In this document: one piece after another, positions 22,901-33,672 of the stretch | Layout: every line of letters starts with the position of its first letter | How positions within the stretch are numbered: the stretch's first letter is position 1 | Origin: Mnemiopsis leidyi | Taxonomy: Eukaryota; Ctenophora; Tentaculata; Lobata; Bolinopsidae | DNA length: 45,765 nucleotides | NCBI GenBank assembly: GCA_000226015.1 | Contig: JH155463.1 | Span: forward strand, 5,405 to 51,169 | Direction: 5' to 3' | Position numbers and translations under genes: made by a program | The notes under the pieces: generated by a model | Database searches by the model: none | Told to the model about the DNA's origin: nothing | What the model saw: only the letters and a program-made list of their open reading frames with translations

Positions 22901-23609
22901 TAGACTGCATAGGCTGCATAGATTTTAAAATTAGTACCGTCTATCCCTAATCGGCTTCTTTATTTGATAAATTCGATTTCACCTAACCCCAACACGTACA
23001 TATTGAGAAAAAATATCTCCAATATCTATAAATATATAAATAAGTATCAAATTTATTTGCTCATTTTCGTACAAATATCGAACAGCCCACCTTTTCCTCC
23101 AACAGGGCAAGTCGTTCGTGATGGTTTCTGACCACCTCCGCGATGGGCACGCCCAGGGTTCTTTGGGCAACTGCCGCCGCATCAAGCCGGTTTAAACCTG
23201 TCTCACTCTGTTCAGGAATACTAGGAACCTCCTCCACCTCAGAGCCTGCTTCTCCACTTTTTGTCTGGGTTCCAGTTACTCCGCCACCTCTACCTACAGA
23301 GCCTCCCCTGGGTACAGTACCTCCCCTTGGTACAGTGCCTCCCCTTGGTACTGTTGCACCTCGTGTAGCTATCCCTCCTCTAGTAGCTACAGATCCACCT
23401 CTCGCTGGAGCAGTAGCTGCCCCTCCAGTAGCAGATGTTATACCTCCTCTAGACGAGACAGTGCCACCCCTCCCCGCCGCCGGCAGGGTGCTAGCTCTCT
23501 CTACTCCTCCCTGCCCCGCCCCGCCCCCTGGTGGCATGGTGGCTCCTTTTTTGTCCACACCTCCCCGTGCATTTGGAGGGAGCGTCGACCCTCGCTTCTG
23601 AGCTGACAT
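19910..23609 (-). CDS. RGG/coiled-coil protein, paralogue of the 6017-8852 gene (405 aa)
   Basis: Six exons join in phase 0 on the minus strand: 23609-23091, 22557-22459, 21222-21088, 20979-20854, 20586-20467 and 20128-19910 (TAA). Residues 1-120 carry about nine RGG motifs in repeats of the type RGGTVP. LGVPIAEVVRNHHER with ALLEEK ends exon 1 (152-173). Exon 2 ends in a basic tract (KIKKKKRRFFKRKK). Exon 3 is acidic and ends TREE. Exon 4 (252-293) is the conserved 42-residue block (MFSAQ...FKDLLREQR). Exon 5 is a heptad coil (ERLNLLEERVAELEMELEKC). The last exon is Glu/Arg-rich with GWFHAKREEE and PGFFSKIF. Block order and two intron positions match the 6017 gene, so duplication is clear. 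A possible extra exon at about 20399-20353 would need a GC donor and is left out. Function unknown. Confidence 0.85.
20353..20399 (-). other. Possible optional exon of the 405-aa gene
   Basis: After an acceptor-like TTCTTCATCAG the frame reads WNYTEKTIVGKTPNIR in phase 0, which would fit between exons 5 and 6. The only nearby donor is GC, not GT. Direct splicing of exon 5 to exon 6 also keeps frame, so this is optional at best. Confidence 0.2.
21445..21690. repeat. 110-bp tandem repeat in intron 2 of the 405-aa gene
   Basis: Two full copies of about 110 bp (starting at 21445 and 21555) and a partial third, sharing AAATAATCGATTG, TTATTTAGTTCAAA and CATATTTGTCAATGCAAGTT. The copies have diverged by roughly 15 percent by eye. 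The array lies in the intron 21223-22458. Confidence 0.8.
22034..22148. mobile_element. Palindromic MITE-like element, copy B
   Basis: Two arms of about 47 bp pair with each other. The left arm begins GAGAAAGGTATTTTGG and has GGAGTCACAAATTT. The right arm ends with AATTTATGACTCCTCCCC and AATACCTTTATC. The central loop holds GCACTGTTTTTAG, also present in copy C at 39940-40057. It lies in an intron of the 405-aa gene. Confidence 0.75.
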
Positions 23610-24437
23610 CGGAAATTAGAGTAAAACCAGGTGATCTGCTGCTGTGAAACGAATTAATGAGTGTAAAAGCGTGTTGTGGCGGTTTTTTTTCCAGGCCTGT
23701 CTTGTCTGTAAGCCGGAAATCAAGCCGTCTGTGTCCACACGACATCGTGTAAGCATGGTAAGGTCAATCCGGGATCTCACATGCGGCAGCGTGTATGCCA
23801 AACCCTCTGTATGCGATTGAAAAAGCACCTGTGTGCAAAACTCATTTGCCCTCATCTCCTTCTGCAAATTAAGTTTTTTAAATGAGAAATCTCCAACTGG
23901 TAATCAATTTCACCAGAGATTTGGGTACATTGCAGTTTGACAGAACTACGTTCTCAATTCCGGAGCCACCCTCCCGCGGCCACGTTGGTGAGTTAATGAA
24001 GGAGCACGAGAGTACCCTAAGAAGGTGTGAAGGCCCCATGTGTTTTAGTCTTGATCCCGTCACTACCCTTGATTTGATTGTAGGTCGGACGTAAGGCTGC
24101 AACTACACGGGAACGGTGGGTGATTTGTGTCTTGTAGGACCTTAACTCTCATAAAGTCATAAACTTTGGATTTTAGCCACCTTAATCTTGTTCTACAGCT
24201 AATTCAATTCACCACAACTTTAATCGAGCCCCATATTATTATGAGCAAGCTGTCTAAAACTTAGCTTGTCATTGGTGATAATAACTTGAGAACCTGAAGG
24301 CTTTTTCCTGACAATCGAGAATGAAAAAACTGTTCTGAAATGGTAAAACATAAAACAAAGAAATAAAAAAATAACTCAAAGCATCATTAAATTATTCAAA
24401 TTCTGACACAGCAAAAATATTATTAAGCCAAAGTACC
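23610..24437. other. Spacer between two minus-strand genes
   Basis: This lies between the poly(A) signal of the upstream gene (24438-24443) and the start codon at 23609, and should hold the promoter or 5' UTR exons of the 405-aa gene. The ORFs on both strands overlap and look random. No TATA box stands out. Confidence 0.35.
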
Positions 24438-24443
24438 TTTATT
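24438..24443 (-). terminator. Poly(A) signal of the 379-aa gene
   Basis: AATAAA on the minus strand, 31 bp after the stop codon ending at 24475. Confidence 0.65.
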
Positions 24444-24474
24444 GCATTTCGGCTGTTTAGCATCCTATTTACAG

Positions 24475-27400
24475 TTAAAAATCAACATTGTCGAAGAAAT
24501 TTTCCGATCCGGACCTCTCCTCGAGGCTTGGGCTACAGGAAATCAAACATAAATAATTAAATAACCTAAATACATTAACGCACAACAAACGCCGGAATGT
24601 CTTTGCTTATTTTCAGCTGTAGAACTTGTCGTCTCAGTGACACAAGCGCTACTGCTGCTTTGTCCTCGGACGAGAGTTGTGGTATCTTACAGCTCCGTGT
24701 AACCCAGCACCACTATCTGAATAAGTCTCTTCGTGAGATCAGTTCTAGTTGCACTTCCTTTTATTTCTCCTCTGGGAAGTGCTTTTTTCTCGTATCGGAG
24801 AAGTCCTGGAGAGTGTGGAATCTTGACGAGATCTCATCTTCCTCCTCTTCTCTTCTATCTTGTTTTCCTTGTCATACAATTGGGGTTGCTCTACTTGAGG
24901 TCTACTCAATGTGGCATGTACACATGACGAGTGTATCCTACTAAGTGTCTCCGAGTGTATCTAAAACTTTCATAAACTTCCGCCGTACACTTGGTCGCTT
25001 GTGTTTCTGCAACACTGAAAGTAGAGCTTGTGTTACAAATCGTAATGGTGCTGTGTAGCCAACTTACGCCATCCTTCTCGGCGTCCCACTGCATGATTAA
25101 ATACGGCGAGGTGCGACGTTAATGCTACTTTCGTCACCGAATTAGTGGCTTTTTAACATAAACATACGCGACCATTCTTAATGTTTTAACTAAAAGTAAA
25201 GATTAACAAGCTGCTAAAATACTTACTTAATAATCTATTAGATTTATCTAAAACGTCCTCCATCTTATCAAGGTTATCAGACAACTCGTTAGTGACCTGT
25301 TCCAGCTCCTGCTCGACGTCTCGCGGTACGTCGTCTGAAAATACGGTCCGATTAGAACATGCACTCTCTGTACCATCTTGCCGTGTCTTGTGTAAATATT
25401 GTAAATGTTGGTCTAATGATGTTTAACGTGACAATTATACGGCTTATTTTTCACGAAAATTGTCGGATTAAAGGAAAGAGGAGTAAAATGAGCACCTAAT
25501 TTCGTTACTGCAATTTCAGTGTCGGCCAGGATGTGGGTCGGGGGGTTTATTAGCTAATCAAGTAATCCTATGGGTAAGACTGTCTGACTGTCATGAGCCT
25601 TGACCGATTAAGATCATCTGAGAATTGAAAAACACGGCTTAAAGTGCATCAGTTCCGGAGAATCACAATATTGTGCCAGAAGTGATGAGGTGAGATGTTT
25701 TGACGCGTGACTCCGTAAAAAACATAAATAGTTCAATTCAAAGCTTGTTATGATTACCCTGGTAACTTAGTTCTGAGAAAACAAGGCATCTTATCGCATT
25801 TTTGAAATCTAAAGGATACCACGAGGTCTGAAAATATTGACTCACCATGAATATCTGATATTCTCTCTGGCAGCTCTAGTCTTCTAAAGGTTGTTACTCT
25901 GACACTTTCGTCGTCAAATATGTCTAAGTAGTTGTCGTCGCTCATTATAACACAAGATATCGAGTCCTCAAACTCTCCACATAATTCCCAGGCTCCTTCT
26001 AAAACCTGAAATCATTGGTTGAATTAGTTTAGGGATATAAAATGTATTTTTAGCCCACATCAGTAGCCCAATTTTCCGCCATGATTGTGCCGCGGACTAC
26101 TTTTATGCTAGAAGCCCCAAAAGCTCGGCTGTAAATGAGTTACTTCAATTTATTGACACTAGTATTCACATCGGAACTACATACTGCATAGAAGTACAGC
26201 TAGCTAATCAATGTTAAGTGCTATTTATAGAACTATCTAAATGGTTTATCTAAGGTTGCAGCTTGTTCTGTGTCAAATACTGTAAATCAAAATGTTGTTC
26301 AGGCTCTACGCAAATCTTTTCCGGACTTCAGGGCATTTCGGTTTATTTTAACTCTCATGTTTGGATATTATTAGGCTCTATGTGTCAGTTTTGACACTGT
26401 CAAGGCAGCGCGTTTAAGTTAAACGTAAGATTTATTAAACTCCTCCGGAATTTAAAATTTTAGTAACACTTTACAGCACTATCGGGCAATTGAGCATCGG
26501 ATTGGGCGCCACAAATCTAATCTGCCATCACTGTTATTGTAAAAATACTTGCTAAAACTATGGAAGTGACGCTCAACTTCAATTCATGTCACAAAGTTGT
26601 AAAGGTAGCTGCCGCATAGCCGTGCTCGCACGAAAACATGATTAAAAACTTAAGCGATCGTGTTATTGTTATTTGTTTGCGGTGTAATGAAACTCACTTC
26701 TATGGAATTAGAATGAGAGACTATTAAGTATTCGTTTGCGTTGAATGATATCCTGCCATTAGTGAAAGTTAAACATCTGGAGTCCCGGCAGATCTTCATT
26801 CTGGGTCCTGAAAAAGTTGAGATCGGTTAGGAGCCAGAATTTTCTCGTGAGCGAAATACTGATATAATGCTTTCATTATCTCAATCGCGCTTTGCTGGTG
26901 TCAGGGGGCAATTGCGATCGGCTTCGCCGACTACACGGTGCTGGAAATGTTAAAATTCGCCGTCATTCCGTCTTGGCTAAGTAGAGATCACAACGGCGAA
27001 AAGTTCTAAAACTCGATCATTGATCTAGTGCTAATGAACATTCGAAAACTTTCTGACTAGATTCTTCCAAACTTAACCGATTCAAGCGGACTTAAAAAGA
27101 TGAGAAGGTTTATCCTGTATAAATTATGAGGGTAATATCCACAATAGAGAATAAAGATTGAAGTAAGGAAAATAATGAACCCGACTTACTTGGGGGAGGA
27201 TAGTAGTAAGTTTCTCCTTCAGAAGTGTGATCGTCCAACATCGCTCTTTTGTTTGATCCTTTAGGTTTCTTGTCTTTCTTGTTCTTCCTGCATCTGCATC
27301 TCTGTTTTTTGGTTTCCTCCGGTATCAAGGTATCTTCCTCCTCTTCTGGGTCGGAGTTTCTCTTCCTGTTTCTGCGATTCCGTCTATTCTTGCTCTTCTT

Positions 27401-28487
27401 CTGAGGAGAGTAGTCGTGTCAGAACAATTGCGAGCACTTAGTTTTGCTACTGCTAAATAACTAATTTGTCGTCAGGATGTTTTAAACTTTAAGTAGAGGT
27501 CTGGGGGCGGTACTGATATCACATCTGTAGTAGGAGCAAGCTCGCTCAACTTTTAAAGTTACAGTGCTGCGTGGTTAAGCAGACAAGTTTCGAGACCGCA
27601 AATGAGTTTTACGTATGGACTATCGTCTTACCTCATCAGAAAAGTTACAACCTCTACTTGACTTTTCAGCAGATCTATTTATAGATTTTGATAGATTCAC
27701 AATAACGGTCGGGTTCCTTACAAACGATTTCATTTACAACGAAGTCGAGCCAAGCTTATGATGTTTTTGCGGCAAGAACACAAGTACATGCCTAGCCAGT
27801 GTGATGCGATCTTATAAGCGGTGCGGGTAGACGACAGAGGATGTCATGATTTCACAGTTCATATTATACAAGTATATGTTGATAAGAGTATGTAGAGTGT
27901 TTGTACTTAAGTAAGAGTGATTTCACCTACCGAGCTGGCAGTACAATCCGTGTCCCGGGCAACCCTCCTGTTGCAGTTCAGGTCCCTGAGTTTAGCTCCA
28001 GTTTCTCCCCCTAGTCCGTCCTTCCACTCTTGCAGTGTCTTGGGTATCGAGATTTGGCAGCTGACCGTGCAGTAAAGGTTGAACTGTCCAGCCATGTACA
28101 GAATAACTAGTCTGAAATAGAATAGGGTCAGGTGAATAAACATGACTGGAGGGATTCTAAATCAGTGATAAAATTGGTATAGCTCCTAAAAATAAACTGA
28201 GTCCCGAGAATAGTATCAAGGCGTTTGTGCCATCACCCTGCGTATCAGTAGATTGCCGTGGTCGTCTATTTTTACCCAATTCTCACGATATATGGCCTCG
28301 TTATGAGTCTGGAGCTAAAGTTGAACGTCTAAGACTTCACTTTACAGACTATATAATTTTCAGTTAACCCAACTCATCATTTGTCTGTGATGCGGGCCGG
28401 GAAAACTGCTAAGATGCGGAAAATCAGTTTCACTTACCCTTTAAGAAGTCTGGTAAGTTTGTTGCATAAAAATCCAAATGTCATCAT
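24475..28487 (-). CDS. Unknown protein with N-terminal hydrophobic segment and basic Cys tract (379 aa)
   Basis: Ten minus-strand exons keep frame: 28487-28438, 28111-27931, 27400-27190, 26807-26698, 26005-25846, 25334-25227, 25088-25068, 24893-24755, 24692-24591 and 24532-24475 (TAA). A hydrophobic stretch (LLKGLVILYMAGQFNLY, about 13-29) could be a signal peptide or anchor, followed by a Cys-containing region (YCTVSCQI, LNCNRRVARDTDC). A very basic tract with CRCRKNKKDKK, an acidic run, YYYPPP, a Cys-paired region (ICRDSRC, WELCGEFEDSISC), an acidic coil (EQELEQVTNELSDNLDKMED) and a Ser/Arg-rich tail ending FFDNVDF complete it. I do not recognise the family. Exons 1-6 and the last exon are well supported. 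The 21-nt microexon and the two exons at 24893-24591 use weak acceptors and may be wrong in detail. Confidence 0.62.
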
Positions 28488-30251
28488 TGTTCAGTATTCC
28501 TAAGTGTATGGTTCATTTCAATCCTATAAGTTGATAATAAAAAGTTGATAATAAAAAATAAGACAATCAAAGATAGCACATTAGTTCAAACTTGAATATA
28601 TAATGTCGAAAAATTTCATAGATTACTCAAACCAGAAAACTCAATGAATTTATAAATCGCGACCACAGACCACCTGATCGCTTTGCGAAAAAGTATCGAA
28701 ATGCCAATTCATCAGCAATAGAAACAAGATATTATCACAAAAGTAACAAGTAACAGCACGTTGTGATTTGCAGATTTCGGCTGCTGAAGCACGCTGTACT
28801 TTAGTGAAGATGTCTAGACAATTAACATGCTTGTATCGTGCCAAGTGCCAAGCTAAATTGAGCCGATAAGTTGCAGTGATTGCCACTTTGCCAGTAACAA
28901 ACAAATAGAACCTATTGTTCTTTATAAATATCTCTGCAGCATTTGTAAAAGGGTAAATACGTGAGGAAACGATCGTTTCTGAGAACCGAAAAGCATACCC
29001 GAGTTGATCAACAAGTCCGTAAAACTGGTCCCAGCGATCGGACTAAGTTTTGCCGTTTAGTTTTAACTTGTCGCTCGATAAGAACTAGAGCAGACCACTT
29101 TTGCGACACAAAGCTTTAAAAAAGTTGCAAAGAGGGCCGCTCCGGTTACAGCTTCGTCAACAATATTTATCCAGGATCGAGCAAAGCTTTTCGATATGTC
29201 AAAGTATCATGTCCAAAATTATTGTTTGTATTTACAACAGCTACTAAGTACAAAGTTTGCGCCAGACAAAAACGTTTATAACTGAATATCTCGATATCCA
29301 ATATGCCAACAATTACAACATTTTATTAGAAATAATGCTGAAAATGACACACTCAAATTACTGCAAAGTAGGGTTGATCTAACGAAAGGCAGCCGTAAAC
29401 AAGGTCGCTGCACGCAATGACGGGGTAGATGAGCTGTCCCGCTAATTGGGGCAAGATGGGACATATGCAGGGACGTGCAGGGTGCGGGTCGACACGTTGA
29501 CCAGGTTTCCAGGGCTAATTAGAATTTCTCATGTTCAGTTGGATGGTAGCATGCCTAAGTAAACGCGAGTCGCTCCGGTTAAACTATGTATTTCTTTCCG
29601 TGTCATGAGGCTTCCTATGCAGCAGAACATCAGGGCCAGTGTAGTGAGGAGTGAGGTGCAATTCTGTTGGCCCTGTTCTGGAATGTACCGGCCATGTTTA
29701 GCTGCCGCTTCTGGGAACTCCTCTTACAGAAACAGCAAACAGAAATGAAATGGATTTATTTATTGAACGTCAATGTAGGTGTCCGGATATTTTGTGGATG
29801 AGTCATTTTTGGTGCCAGGTAGGTCTACGACTGTTTCGAGTTAATGTCTTTGGTTTCATGTTAAAGTTGTGAACAAACAAAAAAGGGTCATTAATAATTA
29901 GATTAAGCCAACCATTCTTCAGATAATTAGGTCTCAGGCCCCGCCTCTTTTTAACGATTAAGCGTTTTTAAAGGCTCCGCCGAATGCTTCGTCTCAAAAT
30001 ATTATGCGCTGTATTTTACATCTTATTACAGCCTTAATTATTGTACTAAATGTAGTGCAAGCCTAGCATTCTGAAGATACACTGAATAAGGATATACGTA
30101 CTCAAAAGAAAAATTTACGAGCAACAAAAGGTTTGCAGAAGGCCTCGACAACGAAACAAACTGTAATTGATTGAATTCCCGAAGACACGAACGATTTATA
30201 AGTCGGTAGCTAAATCCCTAGACATGCACGCCAGGGGTAAAGTATGACGCT
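28488..30251. other. Spacer, upstream of the 379-aa gene
   Basis: It should contain the promoter of the minus-strand gene starting at 28487. A small duplication of TTGATAATAAAAAG lies near 28530-28557. I see no other structure and no credible exon. Confidence 0.35.
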
Positions 30252-30278
30252 ATGCTCCAAGTGGGAGTTATGGGTTGC

Positions 30279-30563
30279 CAGGTTATGTTATCACCTCCCC
30301 TCACTCCCTCCGTGAAACCTCAACCTCCCACCTCACTTAATGATTCTCTGTCAAACAATAGAAATCCTAGCAACACACCAGGCCGACTCGTGGAGAACAA
30401 GTCCCAGATTGAAACTGGTGAAACGGAGAAAGATGATAGTGCTCACGAAATATGCTTTGTAATTGTAGCAATAGGAGGAGTGACATCAGATCACATGTTT
30501 ATCCAGCTGACGTGGTTACCTGCTGTGTGCACTGTGCAGCTCCCCCGCCTACTGCATGCTTAA
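30279..30563 (+). other. Weak candidate exon, Ser/Pro/Asn-rich
   Basis: After an AG at 30278 an open frame reads SPPLTPSVKPQPPTSLNDSL and continues with Asn/Ser/Glu-rich sequence before turning hydrophobic near its end. The composition is protein-like, but the acceptor is poor, no donor is clear and no partner exon was found. It could be chance. Confidence 0.2.
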
Positions 30564-31405
30564 ATCCCGGCCCTGGTTCTCTAGCGTGAACTTGCCCGAC
30601 ACCAGACACGTGGCTCGGTTCAGTGTGTGTCTGTATGTGTGTCTGTTCGTAAGTCTGACGGGACTGCCAACACGTGCCAGACTTTCAGATCGGCTGATTA
30701 AGTCAGCGGTAAATGAGAATGAGTAAGACTTCTGTTGTCAGATAGCCTGGGAAGTTTCACAGTGCACCAAGCAGTTCTCTGTTGTGCGTGAAGATTACGC
30801 TACATCACTGGCGAGCTGTGCTATTACGTCGGGGGATACCAGCCAAGCTGTGAAGAGACGGGGTCCTGAAGGTCTTCAAGCCATACAGGTTGTAAACATC
30901 ACGATATGCTTGTATAGGTCAGCTACAGACACCGGAACTCAGATGTATCTGCAGAGCATGCTGAGTGGAGCGTGACCCGACACAGGCGACTAGAGGTAGA
31001 AGGGAGCAGTGGAGCATGGACTGGACAGTAGAGCAATAGCTGAGGGAAGACTCAAGGGGAGGCTTTGAAGGTCGACTCATTTAATTAGGAGCAGAGGAAT
31101 TGGTAAATGTGATGAGACTTGAACAGCGAAGTGTGATGTTTGCGAAGTCCCGAAGTGTTGTAAAATCTCCTTGGAAGCTCTGGGATTTTACGATCGGGCC
31201 ATGATCGATAACTGGTTTCAGTACGAAGGTAAAACTTTTACCCGTGCTACTTCCCCAGAACTATAAGCTTATAAGCAGCTGGCGGGCTGTGGGGTAATGT
31301 CGTTACTAATTGTATCAGATTGTGGTTCCGGAGAGCTGTTCTAGACCGAGATCAAGTGCAAACTACTTATGCTGAAACCTTAACATGAATATTTTATTAA
31401 CACAA

Positions 31406-31522
31406 GATTCGAACCTACGCCACTCTGGCAGACCGTACTAAAAGTGTCCGAAGAACAGCCCTTTATTCCCTTTAATTTTAACCCTATAATCAGCAGATTA
31501 AAGACCTTACCGCGTGAGCCCA
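31406..31522 (-). repeat. tRNA-Ser-like relic or tRNA-derived SINE head
   Basis: On the minus strand an A-box-like TGGGCTCACGCGGTAAGG (31522-31505) is followed by a stem-loop AATCTGCTGATT whose loop centre is GCT, a Ser anticodon. A perfect B box GGTTCGAATC lies at 31415-31406. The A-B distance (about 95 bp) is too long for a plain tRNA, and the acceptor stem is not evident. It is probably a tRNA-derived SINE or a pseudogene with an insertion. Confidence 0.4.
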
Positions 31523-33420
31523 TCACATATCAAAGCTCCAGAAAATTACCAGGAGAACTGGCAAACCTACTATAATTTGATTCCAGAAAAACAAAATCTA
31601 GAACATAATACGCCCCGCAATTACTGAATTTGGTTGCATTACCCCGAATGAGAGGGCTGCGGAGTGATAAAGGTGAGCAGCTCAGGTGGCAGATAGAGGG
31701 AGACTAGGAAACCCACCCTCAGAACATGAGTACCAAACCGAAGGAGAAAAGTTAAGAGAGTGCTCCACAACTCCGCTCCAGCTCTCTCTCTCCTTGCGCG
31801 GGTTCAATAACTCCTTTATTTCCGTTTACTGACACAATTGGTTACTGCTGGACCTGTCTGTACTTATTATTGTATTGGGTCAGCTGATGTAGTGGCTCTA
31901 GAACGTTCCATTGATGCAGCAGGAAACATGGTTTTGGGTGCGCATGTTCGTGTTGTTTTCATATTATCCTGGTCAGATTTTAGAGCAGAGTAGAAAATTC
32001 GGCCTAATTTTGTTACAATACGAATTAAAGATAAGTGCGGAGGTGGGAGCAGCGATCTAAAAATACTGAGAACAAATATCAGAAATCTAGAAAAATTGGC
32101 CGAAACAGACAGGTGATTCCCCTCAGAACTTAAACGTGATCGGACTTTTAACATACATTTTAAACATCCAGCAAATCGCTTCAGAACGATACAGCATGAC
32201 TACGTAAAATCTAGAATAAACAAGTTGACGAAACTACTGCGAGCCTTCCATCAATCGAGGTAGCGCTAGCTGAAAACCTCCACGAAAAAGTGATCTCAGT
32301 TGAAATTCATTAACCTTAGCTGCTTGCTGAGCTTTAAACCGGTCATTATCGTACTCGGTTTTACTACAGGCTTTACTGTAGTGACTTCTATTACGAGATC
32401 TAAAGATGGCCACTTATGTAGTTACGTCCTTTAACCATCGATGATGCTATTTTTAGTTATTCTTAGGTAGAGTTCTTTTAAGCCTCTGATCATTATTTGA
32501 ATTATCAAATTAACGTGAAATCCTCCGAAAAGGGTGTGATTACCGGCACGGTTTGAAAAGGTTCAACTTCAAGCGGCCTTCGACTTAAATACTGATATCA
32601 GAACAGATGAGATTGACTGATGACCTCTACAATAGATGACGACAAACAACCAATAACCGAGACGATTGAAGTTGGAGCGAGAAAGTAAACGCCGTAAGCT
32701 CGAGCAGACAAGTGAACTGTCCAGGCACGGATTTGACAAATAGTCCGAGCGGCAGGGCAAGAAGATATCGTAGAAAGTGTTCATAAAGTAATTAAATAAA
32801 AGAATGAACGTCGGATTTTAACCGAGAGGGTCATCGCAAATTCATGTCTAGACTTGATTGATCGGAGCTTGCAACACAAACTATCACTCGGTGTATTGAC
32901 TTAGCTGAGAAAAACAATTACGTTACAGACGTATCACTGGAATATTCGCATTGCCCTCCATTTTTAGAGCTGGGGGCGGTAAATAAGATCGGAGGTGTTT
33001 TTTGAGCTAGAAAAGGAGCTCTTAATCAGGGGTCTAGCCGGGGGAAGACAGCACATCCGCGGCAGACAGAGCACCGCGTGCTCTGAGATTGGAGTCCAGT
33101 GCCAGCGTATTCGGGTATGACCTCACGGATCGCATTTGCACCCGCATCTATATATCACTGTATCACCGTGAGAGTTGACTCATGATCACCGGGACCTTGA
33201 CAGTGTGACTTTTAGATTTAACGGCACTTCTGCTGACGCAACTAGGATGAGTTTAATATGGGTATAACTGTAAGTTAGCGGTAAAGACGAAAGCGAGTAT
33301 GAATCATCCTGTTGAGAGTAAAGCAGGAAACAGTAAGAATTCTATTATAAGTATATTAAAGCTATAAGTACAACGATTTACAAAGTTGTGACATGGACAA
33401 GCTGTTAATTGTTATCACTG
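31523..33420. other. Spacer, nothing recognised
   Basis: No exon-like frame with matching splice sites was found on either strand. The sequence is less A/T-rich than the flanks and lacks tandem repeats. Confidence 0.35.
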
Positions 33421-33672
33421 TCAATGCCGATCGTCCCTATCTCTACATCGGTTACATCTGATAAGAAAGGATGCTATCACTGCCTGGCACCTACTTTTCT
33501 GATTTATCCCTATAGTCTCGACCAAAGAGATGTACCTCGTGGCATTGCCCTCTACCTCAACGTGTGTCGGAGCTCCCTGTTCAAAGCTGCGATATCGAAA
33601 AACTAGATCGGTAATATCTCTCTGGTGAGGGGGACTAAAAACTTTCTCATCCACTCCACGTGCTAAAATCAT
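33421..33672 (-). other. Unassigned 83-codon ORF
   Basis: An ATG-initiated frame reads MILARGVDEKVFSPPHQRDI and continues with GAPTHVEVEGNATRYISLVE to a Cys/Arg/Asp-rich end. Its composition is protein-like and a TTTTAG acceptor-like site sits at its start. The opposite strand is also open over most of it, so it may be chance or a relic of a mobile element. A 25-bp palindrome centred on TATCACAGTGATA lies 18 bp beyond its start (about 33690-33714). Confidence 0.22.

Noticed and set aside
23143..23601. 152-codon + strand ORF rich in Pro
   Set aside because: It is the complement of the RGG-rich first exon of the 405-aa gene.
24591..24893. Possible reassigned stop codons: one frame reads through TAA and TAG with protein-like sequence on both sides
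   Set aside because: Other genes here end at TAA and TAG directly before UTRs, and an alternative splice path with a 62-bp intron removes the stops.
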